Shown: positions 1 through 10,554 of the stretch, one piece after another
How the letters are laid out: every line of letters starts with the position of its first letter
How positions within the stretch are numbered: the first letter of the stretch is position 1
DNA from: Spirometra erinaceieuropaei
Lineage: Eukaryota > Platyhelminthes > Cestoda > Diphyllobothriidea > Diphyllobothriidae
NCBI GenBank assembly: GCA_902702965.1
Contig: CACRXP010000606.1
Location: forward strand, 336,854 to 400,853
DNA: 64,000 bases
Reading direction: 5' to 3'
Notes under the pieces: generated by a model
What the model was told of the DNA's origin: nothing
Database searches by the model: none
The model's input: only the letters and a program-made list of their open reading frames with translations
Program-made: the position numbers and the translations under genes

Positions 1-1520
1 AAGAGTAAAATCGATTTTGAGCATGTAGAAGGTTTTATGCGCATCTTTCTTACTTCCATAAACGTCAGTCGTGTGAGCACTATGACGGGGTCTACATCTT
101 CTGTTAAATAGTAATCGTCAGCATAAAATATCATCTGGACATGAAGTTAATGTTCAGCGTTTTGTCAATAATATAAGATTAAACCGTATTGGCCGCGAGG
201 AGATGTCTTTATTCTCCGCACTCGCTCGTTATTTTGCATTAATAACGCCCAGAATAACTTCTCATCACAGTCTGTTAACATTTCTCGTTACTTTTCATTT
301 GTTGAACACTTGCTAAGGTCTATAAACCACCATATTCACCGCTTTTCGAAAATAAACGTTGTCTTTTTTCTGATGATTTACCATTGTTTGACTATTTAAA
401 AACCCGACTCGCATCGTAAATACTCCTCGGCGTCGACTAGAAAACGTGTCCCGTATTTTGTCCAAAACTAATTTGTCTTATTCAACATATACCTTTAAAA
501 AGGATCATACTGCATAGTACAGATGTAAAAGTCCTAGAACGTCTTAAAATTAAAACCCTTTCAGCAAAAAAATCTTCTGCCCCCTCAAGTACCAGTTTTA
601 AATAACATTGGGACTCTCATAAATTTTGTACAAAAAGGTTCCTTCATTCTTTCTAGAAGCTGTAAGTTAAACATGACATCATAGTCGGTACATAATACAT
701 GCTATTTAAGCGTTGCTTGTCTTCTGGTTTTTATTCAAAACAAGGGATGGGAAATAGTAAGTCGGCAGTCGACATGTCGTTTTGAAGAAATTAGCCAAGG
801 GATTATACTCTTTCCCGGCAAGATTTACGAGTTTATTTCAATAATCGTTTCTCTAAATATGCATCGAGAATTTTGAAGTGGTGTTGAAAGCGATGTTATG
901 GACCATCTATCCTAAAAACTAGGACAGACATATCGTGGGAAAATATGACATGTTTTATTGGTTCTCATTCAAGTAGATACCAGTTTTTAATTAACGAACA
1001 ACTTAAGTTCAGTGGGAACCTTCTCACAGTCAAGCATGAGAACCTACTCACATTCGGGAAAAACGCGTAATAGTATGACTTGTGCAGAGAAGAAGGCGAC
1101 TCGAGAGACACATTTGAATCCTTGCAAATCACCGAGCACGCGTTAACAATGCAAAGAAATGGCGTCAGTCTCTAGGTCGCTGCCCATTCGACGGAAACCG
1201 ACCACAAATTCAAGTCAGACGAAGTCGAAGTCCACGCAAGAGTTTAAAACCGTGTGAGTCGCGGGCTGCCTTGGTCATGTTTTTCCGGCCCAAAAACGAT
1301 TAAGGCACGCATTGATCCCCTCCTTCCATAATCTATGCGTGCGGGAGGGCATTGTTCCCAGTGCTAGCTTTGACAAACCAGTATCACATCAAAGACCGAT
1401 ATCAGTGATTAAAATGCGGCCATTAACGACCTAGATGCGGGTCATCGAGAAGTTGTCACACCAGGTGCAAACTTCTGCACTGGATGCAGAAGTCACTAAT
1501 TTCAAATGATATGCGCTGAC

Positions 1521-1575
1521 ATAGCAACTGCAGCCTGTAAATACTACAGCTCTTGATTAAACATTGCACTTACTT
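1521..1575 (+). repeat. Short direct repeat, unit 1
   Basis: About 55 bases starting TAGCAACTGCAGCCTGTA match 2048-2102, starting TAGCAACTGCATCCTGTA, at roughly three bases in four. The flanks differ. It could be the trace of a small dispersed element. No function is implied. Confidence 0.35.
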
Positions 1576-2047
1576 CAGTCTGTCGTTGAGGTTTTAGACT
1601 AGGGTTAGTCCGAAAAGTCAGGAGAATAAAGCCTCTGTTCCAATGATCGTGTCTCATTCTGCACGGCCGCTCTTTGGAACTCACCTCTTTGCCTCTACCG
1701 ATAGGGATCTGTATTTACGACGAAACTGGAGTGAAATTCAAATCTGAAATCTGAAAAGTTATGTCCGATCAAAGCCTTTCACTGGCCGATGTACAGGTGA
1801 CGATAAAATCTTTCCTCTCATTGCTATCTACCTCGTTTGTCATTCATTTCACAGAACTGCCTCCCGCAATAAAGCAGATGAAATGCGTCGAGCAGTACGT
1901 AACCGCAGAGTTATATTAAAAAATCTGATCTAGTTGAATAGATTTTTTTTCTGGAATCTTTCTTGACAGGGGCATACGAATTATCAGGGGACGCCTAGAG
2001 GGGATTTTATATTGTGGAGTTGCCACTTTCGACTAATACGTAATGGC

Positions 2048-2102
2048 GTAGCAACTGCATCCTGTACATACTAAAGTCCTTGGGCAAACAGTACCCTTAT
2101 TT
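2048..2102 (+). repeat. Short direct repeat, unit 2
   Basis: Partner of 1521-1575, same strand, about 530 bases downstream. The match fades on both sides, so a tandem origin cannot be told from two insertions of an old repeat. Confidence 0.35.
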
Positions 2103-4217
2103 AATGCTGCTTCTGAAGATGAATGCAAGTATAAATCCGACGCGTCAGCAAATAAATCGATTTATCATGTTTTCAACTGCTCCCTGGACGGACGTATACT
2201 AATGCCATGCCTTGAGCTGACAAGCGCCGAAAAATCCCGGGAAAATGCGCGGACCGCTGAGAATAAATTTAGGACCGTTGATTGTTTGGACAGCAAGATT
2301 TTCTTGCTGTAAGCTGACTTACCCTGTATCAAGTTGTTTACTACAAAAGCGCTGATACACTCTCATTGTTTGAACCAAGATAGAGGAAATGATTGCAGAT
2401 TTGTATTTCGTGAGAAAGTTGAGAGGCGTTATCGAGAAGGACATCGTAAGACGCGTCAACTAGTAGCAGGGATATATAATCAATTAGCATTTTTTTGCTA
2501 AATGCTTTCACAAGTGATTTTAAAGTCCATTAAGAGAAAACTTTTTTGCTTGTTTGCAAATATTATTTAACCAAGATCCACAGGTTGCATCAGAAAATAT
2601 GAGTGTCGTTCAAACAAACGAACTTTTTATAGGCTTTTTTTCATTTTGCACAAAATACTTACAAAGTAGACGAAAGAAACTCAAAGCAGGAAGTAGGAGT
2701 AAATTAAAAGAATAATTTTAATTAAAAATCCTTGAATTACTAAAGAAATCAATCAATGAGGTGCTGCAAAACTTCGCTCCAAGCTCTGAAGAATTGACAA
2801 AATGGCGATATTTGCACAAAGAAAAATGGATGTGATTTTTTGAAACTCAATAAATGTAAGCGATGGCACATCTGTTAGAAGCCAACAAGACAAAGTCGTT
2901 CGGTTGCATTGAAAGCACTGGTAACTCGTCAGTCAGATTCAACTGGAGCATAAACGCATAAAAGACTTTGAAACGGATCCAACTTGCAAACGCGACAGAC
3001 ATTCAGGAATTCCATATGGGGCATAATTTATGCATTTTTGAAATAAAGGCATAATGTATGCAAACTTTCGAAAGCAAGTAGAAAGTATCGCGAAAAATGA
3101 AGAGCAGTCAGATACCACCAAATTTGCTTGGAATGGTAAAATAAACTTGATTTTTCCAGGCTGTGTCTAAGATTTTATCCGTTTTCGCACGGATTCAAAA
3201 ACACTGAACAAAATTCAGACGATAATTGCTCTCTTCATCTCCCATTTATCCTCTCTAAACTTCTTAATCCCTGAACTAGTCTCTACAGATGAGTAGCTTG
3301 TATTATTTTCTGAAAAAGACCGCATTTGACCACTTAAATTATCATGACAGACATTTTGAGTTTTCTTTCAGCATAGGATGTCAGTCTTTCAGTGATTAAT
3401 TTTATAAGATCTCCTCTCTGCATAACCTAGGTATAATTTGCTCATTTCTTGCGCATAAATTGACGGCACTTTTGGATATAACGCCCAACACTGCCAACTA
3501 TCATTAAAAACACGGTTTCCATAGCGTACTCTTATGTATTTCCACTGCAAGCAGTAACCAAAATTAAGGGCCAGATTAAACCGCATCTACGGTAGTTGTT
3601 TATATTATTTTGGGGTCTTGACTGGTAGACGATACTGTAAACCACCTCTTGGGCTATTTTTAAATGAAACACAATGTGAAACTCCCGTTGCCCTGAAAAC
3701 AGGGCCTTAGCGCCATTTTTAAAAGCGTTTGCAGCGAAGTCTCCAAACTTTTGTTTAAAAAGCAAGCAGTCATATACAAGACGTTTTTTTCAGTAAAAGA
3801 TAATCTCGTTTGTCTTATTTACAGCTAAGTCGAACTCTGTGAAGTCGTTTAATTGTTATGAGACTGTTTAAGGCCATTTTATTTTTTTGAGATAGAAGAA
3901 AACTTGATAACTGAGATGGGACTTCGATGTCCGGTTGGAGCAATTTGTAGGCAAGTTTTGCAACATGAGATCCTGTTTACCACGACTGGTTGTAATATTA
4001 GCAAGTTTTAGTAGACAACCTTTCAGGTATGGCAAGACATTCAGCGTTACAGTAGGTTCCAGCAAACTGCAATGGACCAATCCAGCCGCAGGTTACCCCA
4101 GATTCACCTCAATGTTTTCTGACGGAGGCCAAGTTTTGACATGGATGTAGAAAGTTCAGCAACATCGGGTCAATAAGCTGACCTTACATGGTTATCAAAC
4201 AGTCTGCATGTGAATTT

Positions 4218-4330
4218 ATAAAATGCCAGATTTCGAGACCCAAGCCTCATCATATGCAGCTGATGAACCCATAATTAACCAACTGAGTGGAATTTCGGCA
4301 TCGCCGACCTCATTGGGAATCAAATTGTCC
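4218..4330 (-). repeat. Degenerate tRNA-like (SINE-like) remnant
   Basis: On the minus strand the stretch CTCAGTTGGTTAAT resembles a tRNA box A, and about 45 bases further GGTCTCGAAATCT resembles box B. The arms do not fold into a clean cloverleaf, so this is not a functional tRNA gene. A decayed tRNA-derived SINE head is the simplest reading, but chance cannot be excluded. Confidence 0.28.
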
Positions 4331-6640
4331 CGTTAACCCTTCTATGCTTTGTTACGAAGAGTCGCGTTTTAGGCTTCGCGGAATGTAGACGAACAAGTAA
4401 CCAAATCGTTTGCAAATTAATATGACACTCTGATTAAATAGGCAAATTTAATTAGTTGGAATGAACCTGCTTAAAGATTTCAAAACGGAAACACAGGCCC
4501 GCACGAACGCGGACACTTTATCGTCCCTTGGCATTGGTGAAGACACTTTTCGGTGCCTAACAAAAGGCAATAATACCCACAAGTTGCCAAACCCGTATAC
4601 GAAATTTATCTGATCACCATCTAACTCGGAAATGTAATGAATCGGCTCCAAGCTAAAAATTATCGCAAGATATGGGGAAAAGACGCCAATGCAGTCCCCT
4701 AGCTTAGAAGTCAAGAGTCACTAACAATTTGTGAAAAATTCTTATTTTTGATGTTTACGAGCTTTATGTCATAAAATAAAGACTCCGCCATGTTAAAATA
4801 AACTGAATGTGAGCGACCTTATAACATACACTACGGATAGTTTGGGCCTACTTTTGACCAAACCCAGACAGCTAACTACCATAAAAGCATTTGGGAAACA
4901 CTTTTCACAAATTTACTCTTTTAGTACTGATGCTGTTTTTATACGGCAAATGTCATAACCGGTGAATTAGGCCCCAGTTAACAGTAAACCCCCAGTTACT
5001 AGTCGACCAATTCAAACGCATTCATTAAAACATCAAACTAATAATGAACGATAAACAGATAATCATTCGAAGCACTGTTTACTTGGTTAGAAATAACAGT
5101 TTTTCTAATGAGGGCGGAAGCGCTGAATAAACAAACATTCCTGTCAGATGATCAAAAATGGCCTGTCTACGCAAATAAACACATCAAAGGTTAACGACAT
5201 AAGTTTTATGTATATTCTAAGTTTATACCTTCTACAAATTTGTGCTGCCTGCAGTATGACACATAGCTAAGTGCACTATGTTTGGCTGTAGGTTCCAAAA
5301 CTGTTCCACGCGAGTGAGATATAATTTTCCAGATTTTTGTAATGCTTGACACGCAACGAGTTAGATCAAAGAGAATTTTCGTTGCTTATGCTGAAAGAAA
5401 CACATGCTTCCGTAGGGTCATATATTGAGAGACAGATAAGGGACCAACAGATTTGAATAAAGTTAACAAACGTACTCGTAAGCATACCCCTCCTTATGTG
5501 CCAAGATAACGTTTCATTAACCAAATTACTGTGTACTCTTCGGCGATGATGAAGTTTGTTCAGGCACAGAGTGTACTTTAAATTTCAGCGAGTATTTTAG
5601 GCTTTTAGCGTTCTCGATCTCCTGAACGAAAAGGTGGATTTTGCAATTAGCGTCCATTGAAATCTGTGAAATATCGTAAGTTGAGAAGTTGTGCGTTCAT
5701 TTCATACAGATGACCGTGTGAGGCATATATGTGGTTACACCAAACATGAAGCCGTATTGCCATCATTAAATGAAGGGCTGCACTGGAAGTCTGAGGTGCA
5801 TATGCTTTTAATTAAATAACGAACTTATTCAAATAAATTGCCTGTTAAAAAAGTGCTTTAATATGACAGGTCGTTGCCAAGACTCTATATTTTTTATTTG
5901 TTTTCAAGGGAAAGGCACAGGTAAAATTGACATATTTGGCCCACTTTTTACCCCTTCCTTGAAGTCTAAGTAGAACAGTTTTCTTGTAGGCGGACGAAAT
6001 CACATTTTTTTTCATGAGGAAGTCCTTTATCGTCATCATTGTTTACTTTTGGGCCCTATTCTGCGATCATTAGCACGCAGAAAAGTTGTCATGCAAATAT
6101 TAATATATCAAGTAGATTGTCAATGTTGCGAATGCTCCATTTCTAAGTTGGGTATTGGCGAAAACTAGGCTACACATAAAGCATGTTTACACGTGTTTAC
6201 ATGCTAAAAACGCCACTTGACGATCGGCCTGCTCACAGTTTTGCAAATACCAGAAAAATGCAGAAATGATAAAGTGAAAGAGTGCCTGTAGACATTATTA
6301 CGGCTTTTCGAGGCAAAAAACAGCATGGATTTGCAAATCAAAACGGCGTCTGTTTTTTTAAAAAACATTATCTGACTTACGCGGAAGAAGACGCGAGCTG
6401 CAAGCGCGCAGTATTTGTTTTGGTAAACTTTTCTCGTTTGCATTACTGCACTCCCGTAAAAAAAACGCATGAAAATACATAAAATTGGCCTAGGACAGGT
6501 TTTAGCGTAAGATATTGGTTAAAAAAGCAAAGCTGAGTCAAGCCTGTATTTGCAAACAGTTAGCTTACAAAATGGCCTGAAAGCGTATTCTGCGCAAGAA
6601 AGATGATTTCAGGAATGGGATAAGTGAAGGAGTAAGACTC
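4331..6640. other. Spacer with no recognisable gene
   Basis: AT-rich, with only short overlapping ORFs on both strands and no domain I recognise. No repeat shared with the rest of the window was noticed. Confidence 0.6.
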
Positions 6641-6641
6641 A

Positions 6642-6870
6642 AAAGCCAGCCACCCGGATGTAATTACCTTCGTCGGGAACCACCTTCTCCTTGACGCTGA
6701 CTGGAATTCTGGTGTTTCACTCTCCCCTCCCCTCCCCTCTCAAACCCGAGCTACAGCTTACTTATCTACTTGCCCCTATCTTCTAATTCATTACTTTAAT
6801 GGCCATATAAATGTACCGGCCCAAAGAGAATTTATCGAAAGCAGATGCATGCTCGTCAAATTGCCTTTTG
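6642..6870 (+). repeat. PLE subfamily P2 3' end, left copy
   Basis: About 205 bases match 8680-8885 in the same orientation, beginning AGCCAGCCACCCG and including a pyrimidine-rich CTCCC tract near 6721-6740. At the right-hand copy this sequence directly follows a GIY-YIG coding remnant, so I read it as the 3' untranslated and terminal region of a Penelope-like element (subfamily P2). It ends in a hammerhead-like fold at 6818-6857. No coding part of P2 is seen upstream, so this copy is either very 5'-truncated or the left terminal repeat of a tandem PLE arrangement. Confidence 0.6.
6818..6857 (+). ncRNA. Degenerate hammerhead ribozyme motif (P2 left)
   Basis: Reading 5' to 3': helix I strand GGC (6818-6820); core CCAAAGA (6821-6827), where the right copy has CTGAAGA, so two core bases are lost; helix II GA-loop-TC (6828-6836); GAA (6837-6839); helix III AGCA/TGCT around a 6-base loop (6840-6853); cleavage-site C at 6854; then GTC. 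The layout is that of a type I hammerhead with a tiny helix II. Loss of the U and G of the CUGA core predicts no cleavage. Confidence 0.45.
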
Positions 6871-6895
6871 AATTGTCGATACATGCAGCTGTAGT

Positions 6896-6929
6896 GGCCT
6901 GAGAATGAAGTTTCAAAAGTATGTTCGCC
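6896..6929 (+). ncRNA. Degenerate hammerhead ribozyme motif (P1, copy A)
   Basis: Aligned with the intact motif at 49846-49885: helix I GGC (6896-6898) pairs with GCC (6927-6929), and the core CTGAGAA (6899-6905) stands where CTGANGA is expected. The essential GAA reads CAA at 6914-6916, and a possible cleavage-site C lies at 6926. Two conserved core positions are changed, so it should be inactive. The identification rests on alignment with the other copies. Confidence 0.45.
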
Positions 6930-7128
6930 ATCTGACTTTACCATAGATTTCCCGTAAGGAACGCGGTCTTCGATAGACAGACGTTTTAGCCGTCTGACGT
7001 TCCTAATAGTACTATCAGCCATCCATCTTCAGGGACCGGCGTACCCCTGCATAACCCTGCACGGGTGGGTCATTCCACTGGAGCCGATATTTCATTTGTC
7101 AGAACGGCAGTCGATATGATTCTGGGCC

Positions 7129-7335
7129 TCAGCTGTGAGTGAGTTCTTCAGTGACCAAAGCACATGCGAGTTTCAAAAGATTGATTGATAGGAGATAGCA
7201 AAGTCGAATATAACCTTCATTTTGTCGACAAATGAATGCGTAAAAAACGTCGTCCGAACAGGCCATCTGTATTAAAAGCAGGACGAATAAAATGTGGCCT
7301 GCCATATCTTCATCGTTTATCAAGCTGAAAACCAA
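7129..7335 (-). CDS. Small antisense ORF in the P1 terminal repeat (copy A)
   Basis: A 68-codon ORF opposite to the PLE coding direction. Copy B encodes a 75-codon counterpart at 26089-26316 that starts with the same MVFS and ends with the same EELTHS. About 26 of the last 36 residues agree, and the copies differ by a 21-base indel that keeps the frame. The middle of the copy A product is hydrophobic. I recognise no family. It may simply be a frame that stayed open by chance within a repeat. Two copies are too few to claim a protein. Confidence 0.2.
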   Translation of the reverse strand: MVFSLINDEDMAGHILFVLLLIQMACSDDVFYAFICRQNEGYIRLCYLLSINLLKLACALVTEELTHS

Positions 7336-7535
7336 ATGCGGCTACGTGAATTTGGTGAGCTGAGGAGGCAGTACTTCAAGAGATATGATTTCTAACTTGC
7401 AATCAAAAGACGTAATGTCCTGGGATACCGGTTGAGGCAGGAAAGAACGTTGACGCCTTAGCAGCAAACGATTCACGATCGGTAGGAAAGATTTCTTATG
7501 CTGTAACTTCCTTCTGAGCTCGCTCTAGTAGTGAT

Positions 7536-7959
7536 TATTCTACTCCTTGGGGCATATACTGTTTGACTGTTTTAATAGGCTTTTTGCTAAATTTCAAAAA
7601 ATACCTCGTTTGATCGGTGTAGTCCGCGCTACAAAGGAATTGGACCATTTAAATTATACTCCCACACATTGGCCTCTTCTGTAATGTTAAACCGCCTTTT
7701 GATAGCGCAGACTACCTGATATGATGTTAAAATATTGCTTTGTAGCAGTTTTCGTGTAACACATATGTAGTTATCGACGCTTTTGTAGTTTATGTTTGAT
7801 TTTCATCGCTCAGATTTCCGGGAGTTATTAGTTGCAAGTCGATCTTCCCTAACATTATGTCCTCTACAACGACTAGCTGATGTGTAAAAGTAAAGCCAAA
7901 GACGTGATATAAAAAATGTAGCGCCAGTTGCAAATTTACTCTCGGTACATGTAAGTTCT
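7536..7959. other. Unassigned segment inside PLE copy A
   Basis: AT-rich sequence between the P1 terminal repeat and the P1 nuclease remnant. A full element would have its reverse transcriptase here, but none is readable. The body has probably been deleted or replaced. Confidence 0.4.
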
Positions 7960-8307
7960 CTAGGCATTAAGCCGTACAATGAAGCGTCTAGAAAAGAGGA
8001 TACGTGAAAACACGTCTGTCTGGCTAGGTAAAGGGGAAAATCGGCCGGTTTCAAGTTCAGTTCTGGCACATCTAATCGATGCGAACCAAAGAAGCCTTCC
8101 AAGTTATCTACCGGCCGCAATCACACTATTCTAACGGCCTATGCAAACGTATGTCAGCAACAACGATGACAATGGCCATTCAGTCAGCGAATGCAACGTT
8201 CTGTTGTCAGAAGACGTTGACAGAGGCAGTCTGCCTTCCCTCACCGACTCTGTGCGGTGATCTCACGCCACCCCGACCCCCTGACACGCACCGCGCGTGT
8301 TTGACAT
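7960..8307 (+). pseudogene. PLE P1 GIY-YIG endonuclease remnant (copy A)
   Basis: C-terminal part of the GIY-YIG nuclease of a Penelope-like element. The frame containing LEKRIRENTSVWLGKGENR-like sequence (from about 7985) is collinear with the intact-looking nuclease of element E3 at 51540-51640. After a frame change near 8085 the frame reads KEAFQVIYR and later CCQKTLTEAVCLPSPT, matching E3's KEAIQIVYR and CCQKTLTLALCLPWPT. The frame stops at 8305-8307. The GIY and YIG motifs themselves are missing because the N-terminal half of the domain is gone. The product would be inactive. A close inverted copy lies at 26761-27060. Confidence 0.75.
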
Positions 8308-8490
8308 AGACGGCACCCATACGCCAACTTTAACACCTCCCCTTATCCTCCCCCTCCCCCAGTTCCAACGTTCTCAAGATATTGACACCGTCACGCAGGC
8401 GGCATGACAACAAGTGTGACTAATTCCTCCCATCAACCCCCCCCCCCCCGAGAAACATGTTAATCTTGTCCATAACTCAAAAATTCATTA
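8308..8490 (+). repeat. P1 3' tail with C-run (copy A)
   Basis: The sequence downstream of the P1 stop is shared with the inverted copy B (26585-26757), including a homopolymeric C run near 8440-8450 that appears as a G run near 26628-26636. Homology ends near 8490, where a second PLE fragment begins. Confidence 0.6.
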
Positions 8491-8507
8491 TCGACACAGA
8501 CCTCCGT

Positions 8508-8633
8508 GTAGACGCCAGAGAAGCCTTCAGAGTAATTAACAAGGTCCCATCAAGTTATCCAAAACTACTTGGACTGCGTCTGTTCGCTATAGCAGAGGTG
8601 GCTGCAATCAGGATACGCGGACCGGTCGTATGA
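8508..8633 (+). pseudogene. PLE P2 GIY-YIG C-terminal remnant
   Basis: A 41-codon uninterrupted frame reading VDAREAFRVINKVPSSY... is collinear with E3's VDAKEAIQIVYRTPVSF..., including the downstream LRVLATAEAVAIRL-like segment (here LRLFAIAEVAAIRI). It differs clearly from the P1 sequence just upstream, so it is the tail of a separate PLE subfamily (P2). Its start coincides with the break in P1 homology. The stop at 8631-8633 is followed by the P2 3' region at 8680-8889. Confidence 0.7.
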
Positions 8634-8679
8634 GCACAGAAGAATTCCATACAGGTCCCACAGTTACCGTGGGTCAATG

Positions 8680-8889
8680 CCACCAAGCCAGCCACCCGTA
8701 TGTAATTACCTTCGCCGGGACCCACCTTCTTCCTGGCGCTGACTGGAATTGTGGTGTTTCACTCTCTCCCCCCTCCCCTCCCCAAACCCCATCTATAGCT
8801 TAATTATCTACTTGCCCGTATCTTTTAATTTGCTACTTCTATGGCCATATGAATGTACAGGCCTGAAGAGAATTTATCGAAAGCAGGCC
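8680..8889 (+). repeat. PLE subfamily P2 3' end, right copy
   Basis: Direct repeat of 6642-6845, including the CTCCC-rich tract near 8765-8785. It lies 47 bases after the P2 nuclease stop, which identifies it as the P2 3' region. It finishes in the hammerhead-like motif at 8860-8889. Confidence 0.6.
8860..8889 (+). ncRNA. Hammerhead-like motif with collapsed helix III (P2 right)
   Basis: GGC (8860-8862) pairs with GCC (8887-8889) as helix I. CTGAAGA (8863-8869) fits the CTGANGA core. GAATTTATC (8870-8878) gives a 2-bp helix II with a 5-base loop, and GAA is at 8879-8881. Only five bases (AGCAG) stand where helix III and the cleavage site should be, so the fold is incomplete. The left copy at 6818-6857 keeps helix III but has lost core bases. 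Confidence 0.42.
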
Positions 8890-9599
8890 ACAACCTCTAC
8901 AATGTAATCTCCTAAAAAGTTCTTTTTCTCACCCATTCCAGTATTGCAAATCTAATCAGTGCACATAGCACTCCACTGGTAATTTTTCTGAGGTCTCCTT
9001 TGAAGAGCTTGCAAAAACCTTTCACCACCTCCGATATATCCCTGGAGTTTATGTTTTGTTTTGCATATGATGATCCCTCTCATTCGTCATACAACGTTTT
9101 AAAAAGTCGGCTTGCTGCGCCTAAGTATGGTCTTTTGTTTAAACAAAAGCTAAGCATAAATAGTCAAAAAAGACTGTTCTCTTTCCAGAGGAGTTACTAT
9201 ATAGGAAGACGTCACTTGCAGTTGCCTTGGGTTGTTGTCTTGTCTATACGTTATCTTAGACGGGTCTTAGCCACTGCGACACCTGAATAACGTGCGTTTT
9301 TGAGCCGCTGTTGCCTTCCTTTCCGTCGGACTAACACGCATACCTAGGGGCGATGAGGTAGGCTTTTTTTTACCACTACGCTGGGCAGAATTATAAAAGA
9401 AAATTCCCGTCGGAAAATTGATCAGTCCAGAAAATACATTAATCGCATCCAGTCCCCATTCCGGCCACGAAGTATGCGGGTCCAAAGGTGTTGAGCTTTC
9501 TTTTTTTAAACCGCAAAAGGCGGCAATTCAGAAGAGCAACAATAAAGTGGTGAGTTTTCCGTCGCCAAGCGACGAATGTACGTCTCCTCCATCTGCGTC
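8890..9599. other. Spacer with no firm gene
   Basis: Contains short ORFs on both strands. The minus frame at 9267-9485 has a lysine-rich run (RSGKKKPTSSPL) but no recognisable domain. It could belong with the weak coding candidate just downstream in coordinates. Confidence 0.4.
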
Positions 9600-9976
9600 T
9601 TCTGAGAACTCATTCAGCTTTCTTCGCCTTCTTTTGTCGTTGTTGCTTCCTATCTTTCCTCTTCTTCCCCGATCTCTCCATATTTATCCGCGTGTATCAA
9701 ATGCAACAAAGAGCCAAAGACTGCTCCTGTGGGCGGTACCGACTCTTGGTCTGGCCTCCTTTTTTCACTTCAGTCTTGATGGGAATGTGCGGTTTGTCCG
9801 ACCTCCGGAAAGCCGGCACAGTAGCGCTCTTCTGGTCTTCCACATGTATGTCTTGGTTTAGTCCTTCCAACATGCGGTACTGCTGATTACTTAATGAGTC
9901 AGACTGTCGGACGGTGGAGGCAAAAGTGAACGACAACATCTTTTTGGAGGCTTTGTTAGGATCTGCTGACTTCCTG
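9600..9976 (-). pseudogene. Candidate decayed exon or gene fragment, unidentified
   Basis: One minus-strand frame stays protein-like for about 125 codons, interrupted by a single TGA after ...SLALCCI. It reads ARKSADPNKASKKMLSF, then SDKPHIPIKTEVKKGG, then after the TGA a strongly basic run (MERSGKKRKDRKQQRQKKAK) that ends at a second TGA. Basic runs like this occur in nuclear proteins. A plausible splice acceptor (CCCTTTTGCAG) lies just upstream near 10010, but the frame it would feed meets a stop at once. I cannot name a family. A decayed retrocopy, terminal exons of an unseen gene, or a chance GC-richer stretch all remain possible. Confidence 0.22.
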
Positions 9977-10554
9977 GCCCGAGGAACTGTTCATACCATC
10001 TGCAAAAGGGTGCTTTGTTTCTACTTGCAAGGACAAATTATAAAGTTTGCTGTTAGAAACGGATATTTTCAGCTATATTCGAGAGCTGATAAATGATGAA
10101 CGAACCGTACTCTACCCAGTAACAGGGACACTTTGGGTTTTGGTGACAAGCTTCTGATTTAGTCTAGTAAAGAAGGGATTTCGTGGCAGAATTGTTTGCG
10201 AAATCTTGACTTTTCAACACCACTCACGCGTGAAAGAACAGCTTGGTATCCCATCAACTTAGCTGGCGCAACCTTGTTGACAGTCGTAAATAACTGAAAT
10301 AATATAATATCCCCTAGAATATGAACAACTCGAAATACGACCTAGTTCATCATACTGAAACCTTCACAAATGTGGTTAATGTCAGGTTCGACTTACTGTT
10401 GACTGTTTGGATGTCCTAGACTTACCTTCTAAATGTCTACTTACAGTATATAAGAAGCCAGTAAAAGGAACCGACTTAGGAATTGCTAACTCTGTTTCTT
10501 GAGTGTTAGTTGATCAGAAGATGAAAAAAGCAAAAAAGATGACAAACGGAAATA
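9977..10554. other. Spacer with no recognisable gene
   Basis: AT-rich with short ORFs only. The TA dinucleotide at 10553-10554 is the left flank of the transposon that follows. Confidence 0.55.

Larger units (their letters stand above)
1..4215. other. Spacer with no recognisable gene
   Basis: AT-rich sequence whose ORFs are all short and show no recognisable domain. The only structure I noticed is a perfect 9-base inverted repeat at 1471-1479 / 1485-1493 with a 5-base loop, and a weak direct repeat at 1521-1575 and 2048-2102. I see no promoter, RNA gene or element terminus that I would defend. Confidence 0.6.
6871..7535 (+). repeat. PLE subfamily P1 terminal repeat, copy A
   Basis: This segment matches 25890-26575 in inverted orientation over most of its length, up to the CGCTCTAG near 7530. 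In copy B the same sequence follows directly after the 3' end of a P1 GIY-YIG remnant. In copy A it precedes one. A terminal repeat present on both sides of the element explains both orders. It carries a decayed hammerhead at 6896-6929 and, on the opposite strand, a 68-codon ORF kept in both copies. Confidence 0.55.
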
